A stretch of 10,584 bases of DNA from Methanomicrobium sp. (GCA_017553245.1 JAFZMT010000157.1:1-10584); one strand, 5' to 3'; positions 1 to 6,146 are shown, counted from the stretch's first letter. Program-made: numbers and translations. Notes: generated from the sequence alone by a model not told the origin.

Positions 1-585
1 ACGACGAATTTTCAGTCGGAGGGTGACGGCTGCGTAACCGTAAAGAGCGAGAGCGAACCGCTTAAAATAGGCGTCTATCCCGAAAACGGCTCCGCCGGCG
101 CCGGTTCACTTGAAAAGCTTGCGGATATTGTCGCAATCATAGAGCGGTCGGGGATAAAGGTCGAAGCCGCAGACAGTATTCGCACGGCAATCTGGGAGAA
201 ATCGCTCCTCAATATCGCGGTAAACCCGCTTACGGCACTGTTTAGGGTGAACGTCGGCGCTCTGTCCGATGAACAGACGCGTGCGGTGATCACCGGCATT
301 ATAAACGAGACCTTTGAGGTCATCGCCGCCGAAGGCGTGAAAGTCCGCTGGGAGACCGCCGCCGAATACCTCGATTATCTCTTTAATTACCTGATTCCTT
401 CGTTTTCGGCGGTTTACACCTCGATGTATCAGGATGTCACCGGCGGCAGACACTCCGAGATAGAGAGCATCAACGGCGCCGTTGTGAGACTCGGAAAAAT
501 TCACGGCATAAAAACGCCTTACAATGAGTGCATCTGCCGTCTGATACGGTTTACCGACGCTAAAAATGATAAAAACCGCGGATAA
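1..585 (+). CDS. panE: 2-dehydropantoate 2-reductase (ketopantoate reductase), C-terminal part
   Basis: The gene is cut by the left edge; 194 codons are visible of a family that is usually about 300 residues, so the N-terminal NAD(P)-binding Rossmann domain is missing. The visible part is the helical C-terminal domain. A Trp-Glu-Lys segment at visible residues 65-67 is followed by Asn71 and Asn75, which reproduces the K-x3-N-x3-N spacing of the catalytic Lys and substrate-binding Asn residues in PanE. A Ser-Glu-Ile-Glu-Ser-Ile-Asn-Gly stretch (152-159) matches the region holding the second acidic active-site residue. The enzyme reduces ketopantoate to pantoate in the cytoplasm for coenzyme A synthesis. 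Nothing downstream is co-oriented: the next gene is on the opposite strand and converges on it. The family assignment is firm; the symbol assumes orthology. Confidence 0.88.
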   Translation, partial: TTNFQSEGDGCVTVKSESEPLKIGVYPENGSAGAGSLEKLADIVAIIERSGIKVEAADSIRTAIWEKSLLNIAVNPLTALFRVNVGALSDEQTRAVITGIINETFEVIAAEGVKVRWETAAEYLDYLFNYLIPSFSAVYTSMYQDVTGGRHSEIESINGAVVRLGKIHGIKTPYNECICRLIRFTDAKNDKNRG

Positions 586-600
586 CGGTTTTGCCGTTAT
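582..600 (+). terminator. Hairpin overlapping the panE stop codon
   Basis: A perfect 7-bp inverted repeat (ATAACGG / CCGTTAT) with a 5-base loop starts one base before the TAA stop at 583-585 and is followed by a T-rich stretch. It lies between converging genes and is a plausible 3' end for panE. Whether archaeal RNA polymerase uses the stem or only the T-rich tract cannot be told from sequence. Confidence 0.45.
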
Positions 601-620
601 TTTGCCGCAATTCTTTTATA

Positions 621-665
621 CGTTATTTCAGTTATCGTTATTTTCGGTAACGTTATTCTTCCCTG
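621..665. repeat. 15-bp tandem repeat beginning CGTTATT
   Basis: CGTTATT recurs at 621, 636 and 651, exactly 15 bp apart, with degenerate sequence between; a further CGTTATTT lies at 595. The last copy runs into the stop codon of the minus-strand CNNM/CBS gene (653-655). A short inverted repeat (CGTTA 636-640 / TAACG 648-652) is embedded and could help end that transcript. Confidence 0.6.
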
Positions 666-1984
666 CCGTCGCGGGAATCGCTCTTTTCGTCTTTTATGAC
701 CGCGACAAGCACCTTATCGATTCTGTGCACTTCCATATTCGTGACCTCGAAGCGGAATCTGTCCCATTCGAAATTATCCCCGACTTTCGGGATCTTCTGA
801 AGCTCCATCATGATGAAGCCCGCAATCGTCTGATACTGCCCCTGATTCTCCTGCGGCATCTCGGTAATGCCGAAATGCTCCTTAAAGTCCCCGATGAGCA
901 TATTGCCGTCGATGAGCCATGATCCGTCCTCGCGCTGGACTGCCTGAACATCCTCGGGCTCGTCATCGCAGTGAATGTCGCCGACGATGGCTTCAAGGAT
1001 GTCGTGCAGGGTGACAAGCCCCGCAATGCCGCCGTATTCGTCGCTGACGAGAGCAAAATGCCCCTTCTTAATCTTAAACTCCTCAAGGAGTTCCGATGCC
1101 GTGAGCGAAGACGGCACAAAGATGGGCTTCTTGAGAATCCCCGAAATGCTGTCCAAGGTCAGATCGCAGGAATGTGTCCAGAGATCCTTGACCTGAATGA
1201 TGCCGATGAGGTTATCCAGATTGCCGCGATAAACGGGGAAGATGGAACGCGGGTTTTCGGTGATAACCTTACGAATCTCCTCTTTTGAGTCGTCGATGTT
1301 GATTGCGATGATGTCCGGACGCGGTATCATGATGGAGCCTAAGCGCAGATCGTCGAGATCGAAGATGTTTTCGACCATCTCCTGCTCGGATTTTTCGATG
1401 GCGCCGTTATCCGTTCCCTCTTCTATGAGGTCTATAATCTCCTCCTCGGTAACCGACTGGTTCTTTTCGCGGTCAAGTCCGAAGATTTTGAGGATGATGT
1501 CGGTCGAAACCGAGATTATGAAGGTGAACGGCGTCGCAATCAGCGCAAAGAACTGCATGGGGCGTGCCACGCTTGCGGCAATCTTTTCGGTGTTGTTAAG
1601 CGCTATCTTTTTCGGGACGAGTTCGCCGAAGATGAGCATGAAATATGTGATGATTGCGACCGACACAAGCATCGCAATTCCGCTGCTGTAGGGCGCAATC
1701 TGCGGGAATTGCTGAAGATACTGCGCCAGTGCTCCCGATGCGGCAGCGCCTCCGAGCGCACCCGTAAGAACTCCGATTAAGGTAATTCCGATCTGTATCG
1801 TCGAGAGGAACTTCGTGGAGTCCTCGGTGAGTTTAAGGGCGGCTTGAGCGCCGCTGTCGCCTTCTTCCATGAGTTTTCGCAGGCGGATATTCTTTGAGGA
1901 TATTATTGCAAATTCCGCCATTGCAAAGAGACCGTTAATTGCAATAAGCAGTATAATCAGAGGAATTTCGGTGGCGTAGGACAT
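653..1984 (-). CDS. HlyC/CorC (CNNM-CBS) family membrane protein
   Basis: A 443-residue protein with the full architecture of the family. Residues 1-170 form the CNNM (DUF21) membrane domain, with hydrophobic segments at about 5-28, 60-85, 100-122 and 143-167. It contains the family signatures Gln-Ile-Gly-Ile-Thr-Leu-Ile-Gly (64-71) and Phe-Gly-Glu-Leu-Val-Pro-Lys-Lys (119-126). A pair of CBS domains follows at about 213-337, ending in Asp-Glu-Tyr-Gly-Gly-Ile-Ala-Gly and His-Asp-Ile-Leu-Glu. A CorC/HlyC transporter-associated domain occupies about 350-432, and the last residues are a charged tail. Relatives are linked to Mg2+/Co2+ efflux or ion homeostasis; the old name hemolysin does not indicate toxin activity. 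The ATG at 1984 begins the hydrophobic domain directly and has no clear ribosome binding site. It is monocistronic here. Confidence 0.92.
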   Translation of the reverse strand: MSYATEIPLIILLIAINGLFAMAEFAIISSKNIRLRKLMEEGDSGAQAALKLTEDSTKFLSTIQIGITLIGVLTGALGGAAASGALAQYLQQFPQIAPYSSGIAMLVSVAIITYFMLIFGELVPKKIALNNTEKIAASVARPMQFFALIATPFTFIISVSTDIILKIFGLDREKNQSVTEEEIIDLIEEGTDNGAIEKSEQEMVENIFDLDDLRLGSIMIPRPDIIAINIDDSKEEIRKVITENPRSIFPVYRGNLDNLIGIIQVKDLWTHSCDLTLDSISGILKKPIFVPSSLTASELLEEFKIKKGHFALVSDEYGGIAGLVTLHDILEAIVGDIHCDDEPEDVQAVQREDGSWLIDGNMLIGDFKEHFGITEMPQENQGQYQTIAGFIMMELQKIPKVGDNFEWDRFRFEVTNMEVHRIDKVLVAVIKDEKSDSRDGREE

Positions 1985-1987
1985 TTG

Positions 1988-2027
1988 TATCTTTTTCAGT
2001 ATCGTTTTTTAGCGTCGTTTTTACGTA
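1988..2027. repeat. Degenerate 13-bp tandem repeat upstream of the CNNM/CBS gene
   Basis: Three successive T-rich units of about 13 bp can be aligned: one at 1988-2000 (TATCTTTTTCAGT), one at 2001-2014 (14 bp) and one from 2015. The last two share TCGTTTTT at 2002 and 2015, 13 bp apart. It sits directly before the minus-strand start codon, where a leader or promoter is expected. Confidence 0.5.
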
Positions 2028-2054
2028 TTCGCAGGAATTTTTTTCTTTTGTCGG

Positions 2055-2080
2055 TGCGTTTACCTGTTGCGTTTACCTGT
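2055..2080. repeat. Exact 13-bp tandem duplication
   Basis: TGCGTTTACCTGT occurs twice head to tail (2055-2067 and 2068-2080) with no mismatch. It lies about 70 bp upstream of the minus-strand CNNM/CBS start, in its likely promoter zone. Confidence 0.8.
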
Positions 2081-2216
2081 TAATGTTTGAGTATTGTGTG
2101 CATCGGCATCCGATGCGATATCTGCATATTGTTTGTTTTTCTCGGCAATATTGGTTTGTCTCATTCACGGTGTTATCCGCTCCCCGTCCGCTCCTGCAAC
2201 CCGTTCCGTTCTTCGG

Positions 2217-2309
2217 CATTTGTTATTCTGCATTGTTCATCGGCATTTTTCATTGACATTTATTCTCAGTATTTTCCGTCAGCTTTTTTCTTCAGCATTT
2301 ATTAACGTG
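2217..2309. repeat. Degenerate 13-bp tandem array, consensus near CATTTTTCNTCRG
   Basis: Units start at 2217, 2231, 2244, 2257, 2270, 2283 and 2296: the first step is 14 bp and the next five are exactly 13 bp. Most units begin CATT (TATT at 2270, CTTT at 2283) and several end in CAG or CGG. The constant phase despite sequence drift indicates an old tandem expansion, not plain T-richness. Confidence 0.65.
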
Positions 2310-2315
2310 CAGAAC

Positions 2316-2366
2316 AAATTACTGAACACATTACAGAACATATTACGGACGGGTATTACGGACGAT
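2316..2366. repeat. 12/13-bp tandem repeat just upstream of trpF
   Basis: ATTAC occurs at 2318, 2330, 2342 and 2355 (steps of 12, 12 and 13 bp), each followed by a GAAC- or GGAC-type ending, so units read approximately ATTACNGAACA. The array ends about 25 bp before the trpF start codon. It therefore lies in the region where promoter or operator elements would be expected, or in the transcribed leader. Confidence 0.7.
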
Positions 2367-2391
2367 AATCTGAATTGTTTCGGAGTCAATT

Positions 2392-3003
2392 ATGCGGGTT
2401 AAGATATGCGGCGTTACAACGGTTGAGGATGCGAAGTTCATTGAGTCCTGCGGTGCCGACGCTGTCGGCGTCGTGATTTCGGATGAATCGCTCAGAAACG
2501 TCACTTTCGAGCGTGCGGGCGAGATATTCTCAGGCTTGGGTCCGTTCATCGCGAAGGTTGTCGTTACGCACACGACATCCGCGGAGGAACTTGAGAGGAT
2601 AGCGGCGCTTTGCCCTACGGCGATACAGATATCGACCGGTCTTCCGATGCCGGAAGGCTACCGCGGGGATGTGATTCGGGTGATAAAGCCCGGCATGTCA
2701 CTCCCCGAATCCTGCGATGCCGTGATTCTGGACGAGAGCCGCGGCTGCGGGATACCCTATAACGGCAGTGCGGCAAAGGAGTTCGTGAGGTCGGCGAAGG
2801 TGCCGCTGATTCTTGCCGGCGGGCTGAATCCCTCGAATGTCGCCGCCGCAATCGATGAGGTTCATCCTTATGCGGTCGATGTCTGCTCCGGCGTCGAACT
2901 CCGCCCGGGAATCAAGGATAAGCAGAAGGTAATGGAATTCTTGAAAGCCTGCGGCAAGATGCCGGAGTTAAAACTGAAGTCCAGATATGTGAACAACCTG
3001 TGA
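2392..3003 (+). CDS. trpF: Phosphoribosylanthranilate isomerase
   Basis: A 203-residue (beta/alpha)8-barrel enzyme of normal length for TrpF. It converts N-(5-phosphoribosyl)anthranilate to the deoxyribulose isomer in tryptophan synthesis. The N-terminus carries the signature Lys-Ile-Cys-Gly-Val-Thr, with Cys6 as the expected general base. Asp114 in Val-Ile-Leu-Asp-Glu-Ser fits the catalytic acid. The phosphate-binding end of the barrel is seen as Leu-Ala-Gly-Gly-Leu-Asn-Pro-Ser-Asn-Val (141-150) and Val-Asp-Val-Cys-Ser-Gly-Val-Glu (162-169). The start is supported by GGAG at 2382-2385, six bases before the ATG. The glycine-rich loop after Asp114 (Arg-Gly-Cys-Gly-Ile-Pro-Tyr) differs from the more usual Gly-Gly-Thr-Gly form. 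No other trp gene lies in the window. Confidence 0.9.
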   Translation: MRVKICGVTTVEDAKFIESCGADAVGVVISDESLRNVTFERAGEIFSGLGPFIAKVVVTHTTSAEELERIAALCPTAIQISTGLPMPEGYRGDVIRVIKPGMSLPESCDAVILDESRGCGIPYNGSAAKEFVRSAKVPLILAGGLNPSNVAAAIDEVHPYAVDVCSGVELRPGIKDKQKVMEFLKACGKMPELKLKSRYVNNL

Positions 3004-3017
3004 ATGCGGACATTCAC
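3000..3017 (+). terminator. Hairpin overlapping the trpF stop codon
   Basis: A perfect 7-bp inverted repeat (GTGAATG / CATTCAC) with a 4-base loop includes the TGA stop at 3001-3003. A-rich and then T-rich tracts follow (T5 at about 3030, then further T-runs). It fits a trpF 3' end in a convergent gap. As with panE, the stem covers the stop codon. Confidence 0.5.
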
Positions 3018-3117
3018 GAAAAAAAACAATTTTTGAATTTCTTTTTAGTTTTGAGATTATTTTCAGTTTTGAAAATTTATGATTCTTGAGAAATTATGAG
3101 TTGATATGTTGATATTA

Positions 3118-3552
3118 TTATGAGATAACGGGTCCGATGTCTTTGTTGACGTCAAACTCATCAAGGAACGGCATGAGGGCTTTTATGTATTTTACGGGCG
3201 TTCCGGACTCCGTTTTCCTCTCGCCGAAACTGTGAACCGTGACCATGAGCGGAAACTCTTTTAATCTGCTTTCAAAGGTCGGATCGTTCTCCTTTCCGAA
3301 CTCTACGAATTTTTCGGCGGCGATGAACGGGCGTTCGAATTCGTCGTCGTCGGCGAAGTCGGCGAGATCTTTCTCGTATGTGGAGTTGTCGGCAAGTTCG
3401 GGCTCAAAATAAAGGACAACCTCGATTCCGTAGAGTCTTTTGATTTTTATGAGTTCCATGACGTCGGTCGGCTTTCCGACCGCTATCGAAAGACTGTTCA
3501 TCTTCTCTTCGAAATTCGCCCCTTTTACGGTATCAAGACTTCTGCGTTTCAT
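3118..3552 (-). CDS. Hypothetical acidic protein, 144 residues
   Basis: I do not recognise a family. The protein starts with a basic patch (Lys-Arg-Arg at 2-4) but is acidic overall, with about 29 Asp/Glu against 20 Lys/Arg, including an Asp-Asp-Asp-Glu cluster near residue 80. It has no signal peptide, membrane segment or cysteine-based metal site, so a soluble cytoplasmic protein is likely. The mix of short hydrophobic strands and charged stretches looks like a folded alpha/beta protein. The start codon at 3552 has GGGAT a few bases upstream (minus strand), a weak ribosome binding site. It is divergent from the ferritin-like gene, with about 190 bp between the two starts, so shared regulation is possible but unproven. 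It appears to be a real gene because the frame is open throughout and has no better rival on the other strand. Confidence 0.65.
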   Translation of the reverse strand: MKRRSLDTVKGANFEEKMNSLSIAVGKPTDVMELIKIKRLYGIEVVLYFEPELADNSTYEKDLADFADDDEFERPFIAAEKFVEFGKENDPTFESRLKEFPLMVTVHSFGERKTESGTPVKYIKALMPFLDEFDVNKDIGPVIS

Positions 3553-3562
3553 CGGTATCCCT

Positions 3563-3620
3563 GTATCCTCTTTATTGTCCTTTGTATCCTTTATTTCCTT
3601 TGTATTCTTTATTGTTTATT
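3563..3620. repeat. Degenerate 18-21-bp tandem repeat in a divergent promoter region
   Basis: Three units begin GTATCC (3563), GTATCC (3584) and GTATTC (3602), each followed by CTTTATT within a few bases. On the minus strand the array is purine-rich (AAAGGATAC-like) and forms the leader just before the start of the acidic hypothetical protein. A TATA-like ATATTAAAAAG at 3625-3635 follows and could serve the ferritin-like gene, though its direction is uncertain. Confidence 0.6.
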
Positions 3621-3739
3621 CGCGATATTAAAAAGATGCATTTCACGCCTGCGGCATTCCGTTCATATGCGGTTATGCGGATACCAATCGCAATCAATAA
3701 TACGCAGTACTGCTTTCTGTAACATGAGGTAAAAAGAAT

Positions 3740-4246
3740 ATGCCTGAATTTGGAACTCCTTTTGCGGTGCTCAAAAACGACCGCAAACTGACCGATGATG
3801 AACTTATCAGAGCCGTCAGATTCATGATTTCGGCGGAATACGAAGCCATTCAGCTCTATGAACAGCTGGCTGAGTCGACCGACAACAAGCTTGCCGTCGA
3901 AGTGCTGCACGATATCGCGGACGAGGAAAAAGTCCACGCCGGCGAGTTTTTGAAACTTCTTCACTGCCTTGCCCCCGACGAGCAGAAATTCTATGACGAG
4001 GGTTATAAGGAAGTCGCGGAAGAGATTGAGAAGATTATGCCCGGGAAGGCTGCAAAGCCCGCAACTGCTGCCAAGCCTGCAAAACCGGTAACTGCTGCCA
4101 AACCCGCGAAAGCCGCAAAGCCTGCACAACCTGCAAAGCCTGCGAAAGCCGCAAAACCTGTAAAAACCGCGCAACCGGCAAAATCCGAGAAGCCAGCGAA
4201 AGCGGCAAAGCCGGCTAAAGCGGAGAAAGCCCCAAAGAAGAAGTGA
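3740..4246 (+). CDS. Encapsulated-ferritin-like diiron protein with Lys/Ala/Pro-rich tail
   Basis: The protein has 168 residues in two distinct parts. Residues 1-101 form a ferritin/rubrerythrin-type two-helix domain. Glu33 and Glu35 lie in the first helix (Ser-Ala-Glu-Tyr-Glu-Ala-Ile). The second helix has Asp-Glu-Glu-Lys-Val-His (61-66) and Glu69, giving the E...ExxH ligand layout of EncFtn proteins, which form a diiron ferroxidase site between subunits. The half-ferritin length also fits EncFtn rather than four-helix ferritin or rubrerythrin, and no rubredoxin domain is present. Residues 102-168 are low complexity: 20 Lys, 24 Ala and 12 Pro in 67 residues and only two acidic residues, with repeated Ala-Ala-Lys-Pro and Pro-Ala-Lys units. 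The likely role is iron oxidation or storage. The tail could bind DNA or another polyanion (inference). No encapsulin shell gene is nearby. GAGGT at 3726-3730 supports the ATG at 3740. Confidence 0.82.
   Translation: MPEFGTPFAVLKNDRKLTDDELIRAVRFMISAEYEAIQLYEQLAESTDNKLAVEVLHDIADEEKVHAGEFLKLLHCLAPDEQKFYDEGYKEVAEEIEKIMPGKAAKPATAAKPAKPVTAAKPAKAAKPAQPAKPAKAAKPVKTAQPAKSEKPAKAAKPAKAEKAPKKK
4046..4240 (+). repeat. Coding repeat for the Ala-Lys-Pro tail of the ferritin-like protein
   Basis: Codons for Ala, Lys and Pro alternate as variants of AAGCCTGCA/AAACCGGCA, giving an imperfect in-frame repeat of 9-15 bp units. Synonymous codons vary (AAG/AAA, CCT/CCC/CCG, GCA/GCG/GCC), so the peptide pattern is better preserved than the DNA pattern. 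Confidence 0.6.
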
Positions 4247-4252
4247 TTCTTC

Positions 4253-4329
4253 ACAAATTCATCATAAATTCATCAAAAATCCTCAAAAATCCTCAAAACT
4301 TCTTTAAAAATCTTTAAAAAATCATCAAA
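4253..4329. repeat. A-rich 10-11-bp tandem array upstream of hxlB
   Basis: Units such as ATTCATCATAA, ATTCATCAAAA, ATCCTCAAAA (twice) and CTTCTTTAAAA follow each other with a period of 10-11 bp. The array lies between the ferritin-like stop codon and the hxlB promoter zone. An exact 8-bp duplication (TTTGGCAA at 4363 and 4371) follows further on. Confidence 0.6.
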
Positions 4330-4410
4330 TTTTTTCAGTTTTTCGGCGCCCGCGGATACCGTTTTGGCAATTTGGCAAACTATTATTGTTTAGGATATAA
4401 ATTATAACTC

Positions 4411-5016
4411 ATGTATGATTGTAAAACCGTTCAGGACATGATCTGTCTCATGTCCTCAAAGATTAAGGAGATGGGCGAATCCCTCTCGGATCAGCAGGTT
4501 TCAAGTTTTATCAACGAAATTTTGGGTGCGGATCGTATATATGTCATGGGAGCGGGTCGCTCGGGGCTTGTTGCCAAGGCGTTTGCCATGAGGCTCATGC
4601 ATCTGGGTCTGAAGTCATACGTCATCGGCGAGACCATCACGCCCGCGATGAGGAGCAGCGGCGATATCGTTGTCGCTTTCTCGGGTTCGGGAGAGACAAA
4701 GACGATTGCGGAGCTTTGCGAAACGGCAAAGAGCATAGGCGGCAGAATCTGCCTTGTTACCTCAAAGGCGGAGTCAAGAATCGGTAAAATTGCCGACTGC
4801 GTTGTCGTAATCGAGAGCCACCGCGACAGGGTAAAGAACGAGTCCGACGAGTATGAAGTCCGCCAGATGATGGGCGAGCACAAGTCGTTTGCGCCGCTGG
4901 GAACACTTTTCGAGACGGCATCCATGGTCTTCAGCGACTCGATTATCTCCGCAATCATGGAGAAAATAGAGTGTCAGGAGAGCGACCTAAAGGGAAGGCA
5001 TGCAAATATCGAGTGA
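4411..5016 (+). CDS. hxlB: 6-phospho-3-hexuloisomerase
   Basis: A 201-residue single SIS (sugar isomerase) domain protein of the usual length. It interconverts 3-hexulose 6-phosphate and fructose 6-phosphate. In archaea lacking the oxidative pentose phosphate pathway this supports ribulose 5-phosphate formation by the reverse ribulose monophosphate route. Signatures include Gly-Ala-Gly-Arg-Ser-Gly near residue 48, the Met-Arg-Leu-Met-His-Leu-Gly helix, the phosphosugar-binding Ser-Gly-Ser-Gly-Glu-Thr, and Pro-Leu-Gly-Thr-Leu-Phe-Glu near 162. The C-terminus Gly-Arg-His-Ala-Asn resembles the Lys-Arg-His-Cys-Asn ending of characterised archaeal enzymes. The distance from Met1 to the Gly-x-Gly-Arg-Ser-Gly motif favours the ATG at 4411, though no good ribosome binding site precedes it. 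A very A/T-rich stretch (4395-4407) abuts the start. The aminotransferase follows closely. Confidence 0.92.
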   Translation: MYDCKTVQDMICLMSSKIKEMGESLSDQQVSSFINEILGADRIYVMGAGRSGLVAKAFAMRLMHLGLKSYVIGETITPAMRSSGDIVVAFSGSGETKTIAELCETAKSIGGRICLVTSKAESRIGKIADCVVVIESHRDRVKNESDEYEVRQMMGEHKSFAPLGTLFETASMVFSDSIISAIMEKIECQESDLKGRHANIE

Positions 5017-5041
5017 AACTCAAAAACTTCGTGACAAACCG

Positions 5042-6145
5042 ATGAAACCAATGAAATTTTCTGAGCGTGCCCGAACCGTCGAGATGTCGGGCATAAGGAA
5101 GTTCTTTCAGAACGCGGGTCCCGATGCCGTAAATCTCGGAATAGGTCAGCCGGATTTTCCGACTCCCGAGCATATCAAACGTGCCGGCATTGAGGCAATC
5201 GAAAAGAACCTCACGGGCTACACGAACAATTACGGCGTTCCCGAGCTGCGTGAGGCAATCGCCGGCAAATTCAAACGCGAAAACGGGCTTTCGTATGCGG
5301 CGGACAATATTATTGTCACAGCCGGCGCAGGCGAGGCTTTGCACATCGCGGTCGAGTCCCTTGTCGGCAAGGGCGACACCGTGCTCTATCAGGACCCGGG
5401 TTTTGTCTCCTACAAGGAATGCACGGTGATTGCCGGCGGAACGCCGAAGGGAATCCCGCTGGACGATAAATTCCACATCGATGTCGAGAGATGCAAGGAG
5501 GCGCTGGACAATGCCGCGGTTCTGATACTCAATTCCCCGGGCAACCCGACCGGCGCCGTCGAGAGCGAGGAGTCGATAAAGGCAATCGTTCAGTATGCCG
5601 AGGACAAGGGCGCCGTCGTTATCTCCGACGAGGTCTACGAGCACTTTGTCTACGAAAAGAAGCACTATTCCGCGGGCTGCTACGGTGACAATGTCGTGAC
5701 GGTCAATGCCGCGAGCAAAACCTTCTCGATGACGGGCTGGAGGCTGGGTTATGTCGCGGGTCCGAAGGATTTCATTGAGCAGGCGGTCAAGATTCACCAG
5801 TACTGCCAGACCTGCGCCTCCTCGGTCTCCCAGTATGCGGCGATTGCGGCGTATAACGGCAGTATCGCCTGCGTTGATGAGATGCGGCGCGAATACGCCG
5901 TGAGGCGCGACCTCCTCTATAACGGACTTAAGGAACTCGGCTTTGACTTCCCCAAGCCCGAGGGTGCCTTCTACATGCTGGTGCCGATGGACAGAAAGCA
6001 GTTCGAAAAGATATTGGCGGCAGGCGTCGTTGCCATCCCGGGCGACGCTTTCGGCGAAAACGCAAAGGATTACGCGAGGTTCAGCTACGCGGCATCACGT
6101 GAGAACATTGCGGAGGCGCTGCGGCGTATCGCAACGGCGGTCTGA
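5042..6145 (+). CDS. Pyridoxal-phosphate aminotransferase, class I (aspartate aminotransferase fold)
   Basis: A complete fold-type I aminotransferase that moves an amino group between amino and 2-oxo acids; the exact substrate cannot be read from sequence. Numbered from an upstream ATG at 5000, the motifs are Asn-Leu-Gly-Ile-Gly-Gln-Pro-Asp-Phe (45-53), Asn-Ser-Pro-Gly-Asn-Pro-Thr-Gly (178-185), Ser-Asp-Glu-Val-Tyr (209-213) with the Asp that contacts the PLP ring nitrogen, the Schiff-base Lys240 in Ala-Ser-Lys-Thr-Phe-Ser-Met-Thr-Gly-Trp-Arg, and Arg360, the likely substrate-carboxylate ligand. I prefer the ATG at 5042: archaeal relatives begin close to the Phe-Ser-Glu-Arg segment, and GTGA at 5031-5034 gives a normal spacing. 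The ATG at 5000 would overlap hxlB by 17 bp; 5051 is a third option. The tight spacing suggests co-transcription with hxlB. Confidence 0.88.
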   Translation: MKPMKFSERARTVEMSGIRKFFQNAGPDAVNLGIGQPDFPTPEHIKRAGIEAIEKNLTGYTNNYGVPELREAIAGKFKRENGLSYAADNIIVTAGAGEALHIAVESLVGKGDTVLYQDPGFVSYKECTVIAGGTPKGIPLDDKFHIDVERCKEALDNAAVLILNSPGNPTGAVESEESIKAIVQYAEDKGAVVISDEVYEHFVYEKKHYSAGCYGDNVVTVNAASKTFSMTGWRLGYVAGPKDFIEQAVKIHQYCQTCASSVSQYAAIAAYNGSIACVDEMRREYAVRRDLLYNGLKELGFDFPKPEGAFYMLVPMDRKQFEKILAAGVVAIPGDAFGENAKDYARFSYAASRENIAEALRRIATAV

Positions 6146-6146
6146 A

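Larger units (their letters stand above)
1985..2391. other. Long intergenic region rich in short tandem repeats
   Basis: This 407-base spacer lies between the divergent CNNM/CBS gene and trpF, so it should hold both promoters. It is T-rich on the plus strand. Its length is largely made of direct repeats with a period of 12-13 bp, listed separately. It also holds a perfect 7-bp inverted repeat with a 3-base loop (GCATCGG 2100-2106 / CCGATGC 2110-2116), which could be an operator or a stem. No strong TATA box is evident for either gene. The open frames that cross it are low-complexity and do not look coding. Confidence 0.7.

Noticed and set aside
653..1984. Hemolysin/toxin gene
   Set aside because: The HlyC name is historical; the CNNM, CBS and CorC-type domains point to ion transport or homeostasis.
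2100..2116. Inverted repeat as a riboswitch or structured RNA
   Set aside because: A lone 7-bp stem with a 3-base loop has no further pairing around it; an operator or chance dyad is more likely.
2087..2402. Overlapping plus-strand open frames in the gap before trpF
   Set aside because: They consist of translated T-rich tandem repeats with no recognisable domain, lack a ribosome binding site, and one overlaps the trpF start.
4003..4254. Minus-strand Ala/Gly/Phe-rich open frame
   Set aside because: It is the antisense of the Lys/Ala/Pro-coding repeat of the ferritin-like gene; its composition is a by-product of that repeat.
5000..5041. Upstream ATG for the aminotransferase overlapping hxlB
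   Set aside because: Archaeal relatives begin near the Phe-Ser-Glu-Arg segment; the extra residues look like translated leader, although a coupled start cannot be fully excluded.
4955..5797. Long minus-strand open frame of 280 codons
   Set aside because: It runs antisense to the aminotransferase, which has complete catalytic motifs; the antisense product shows no domain and arises from GC-biased codon use.
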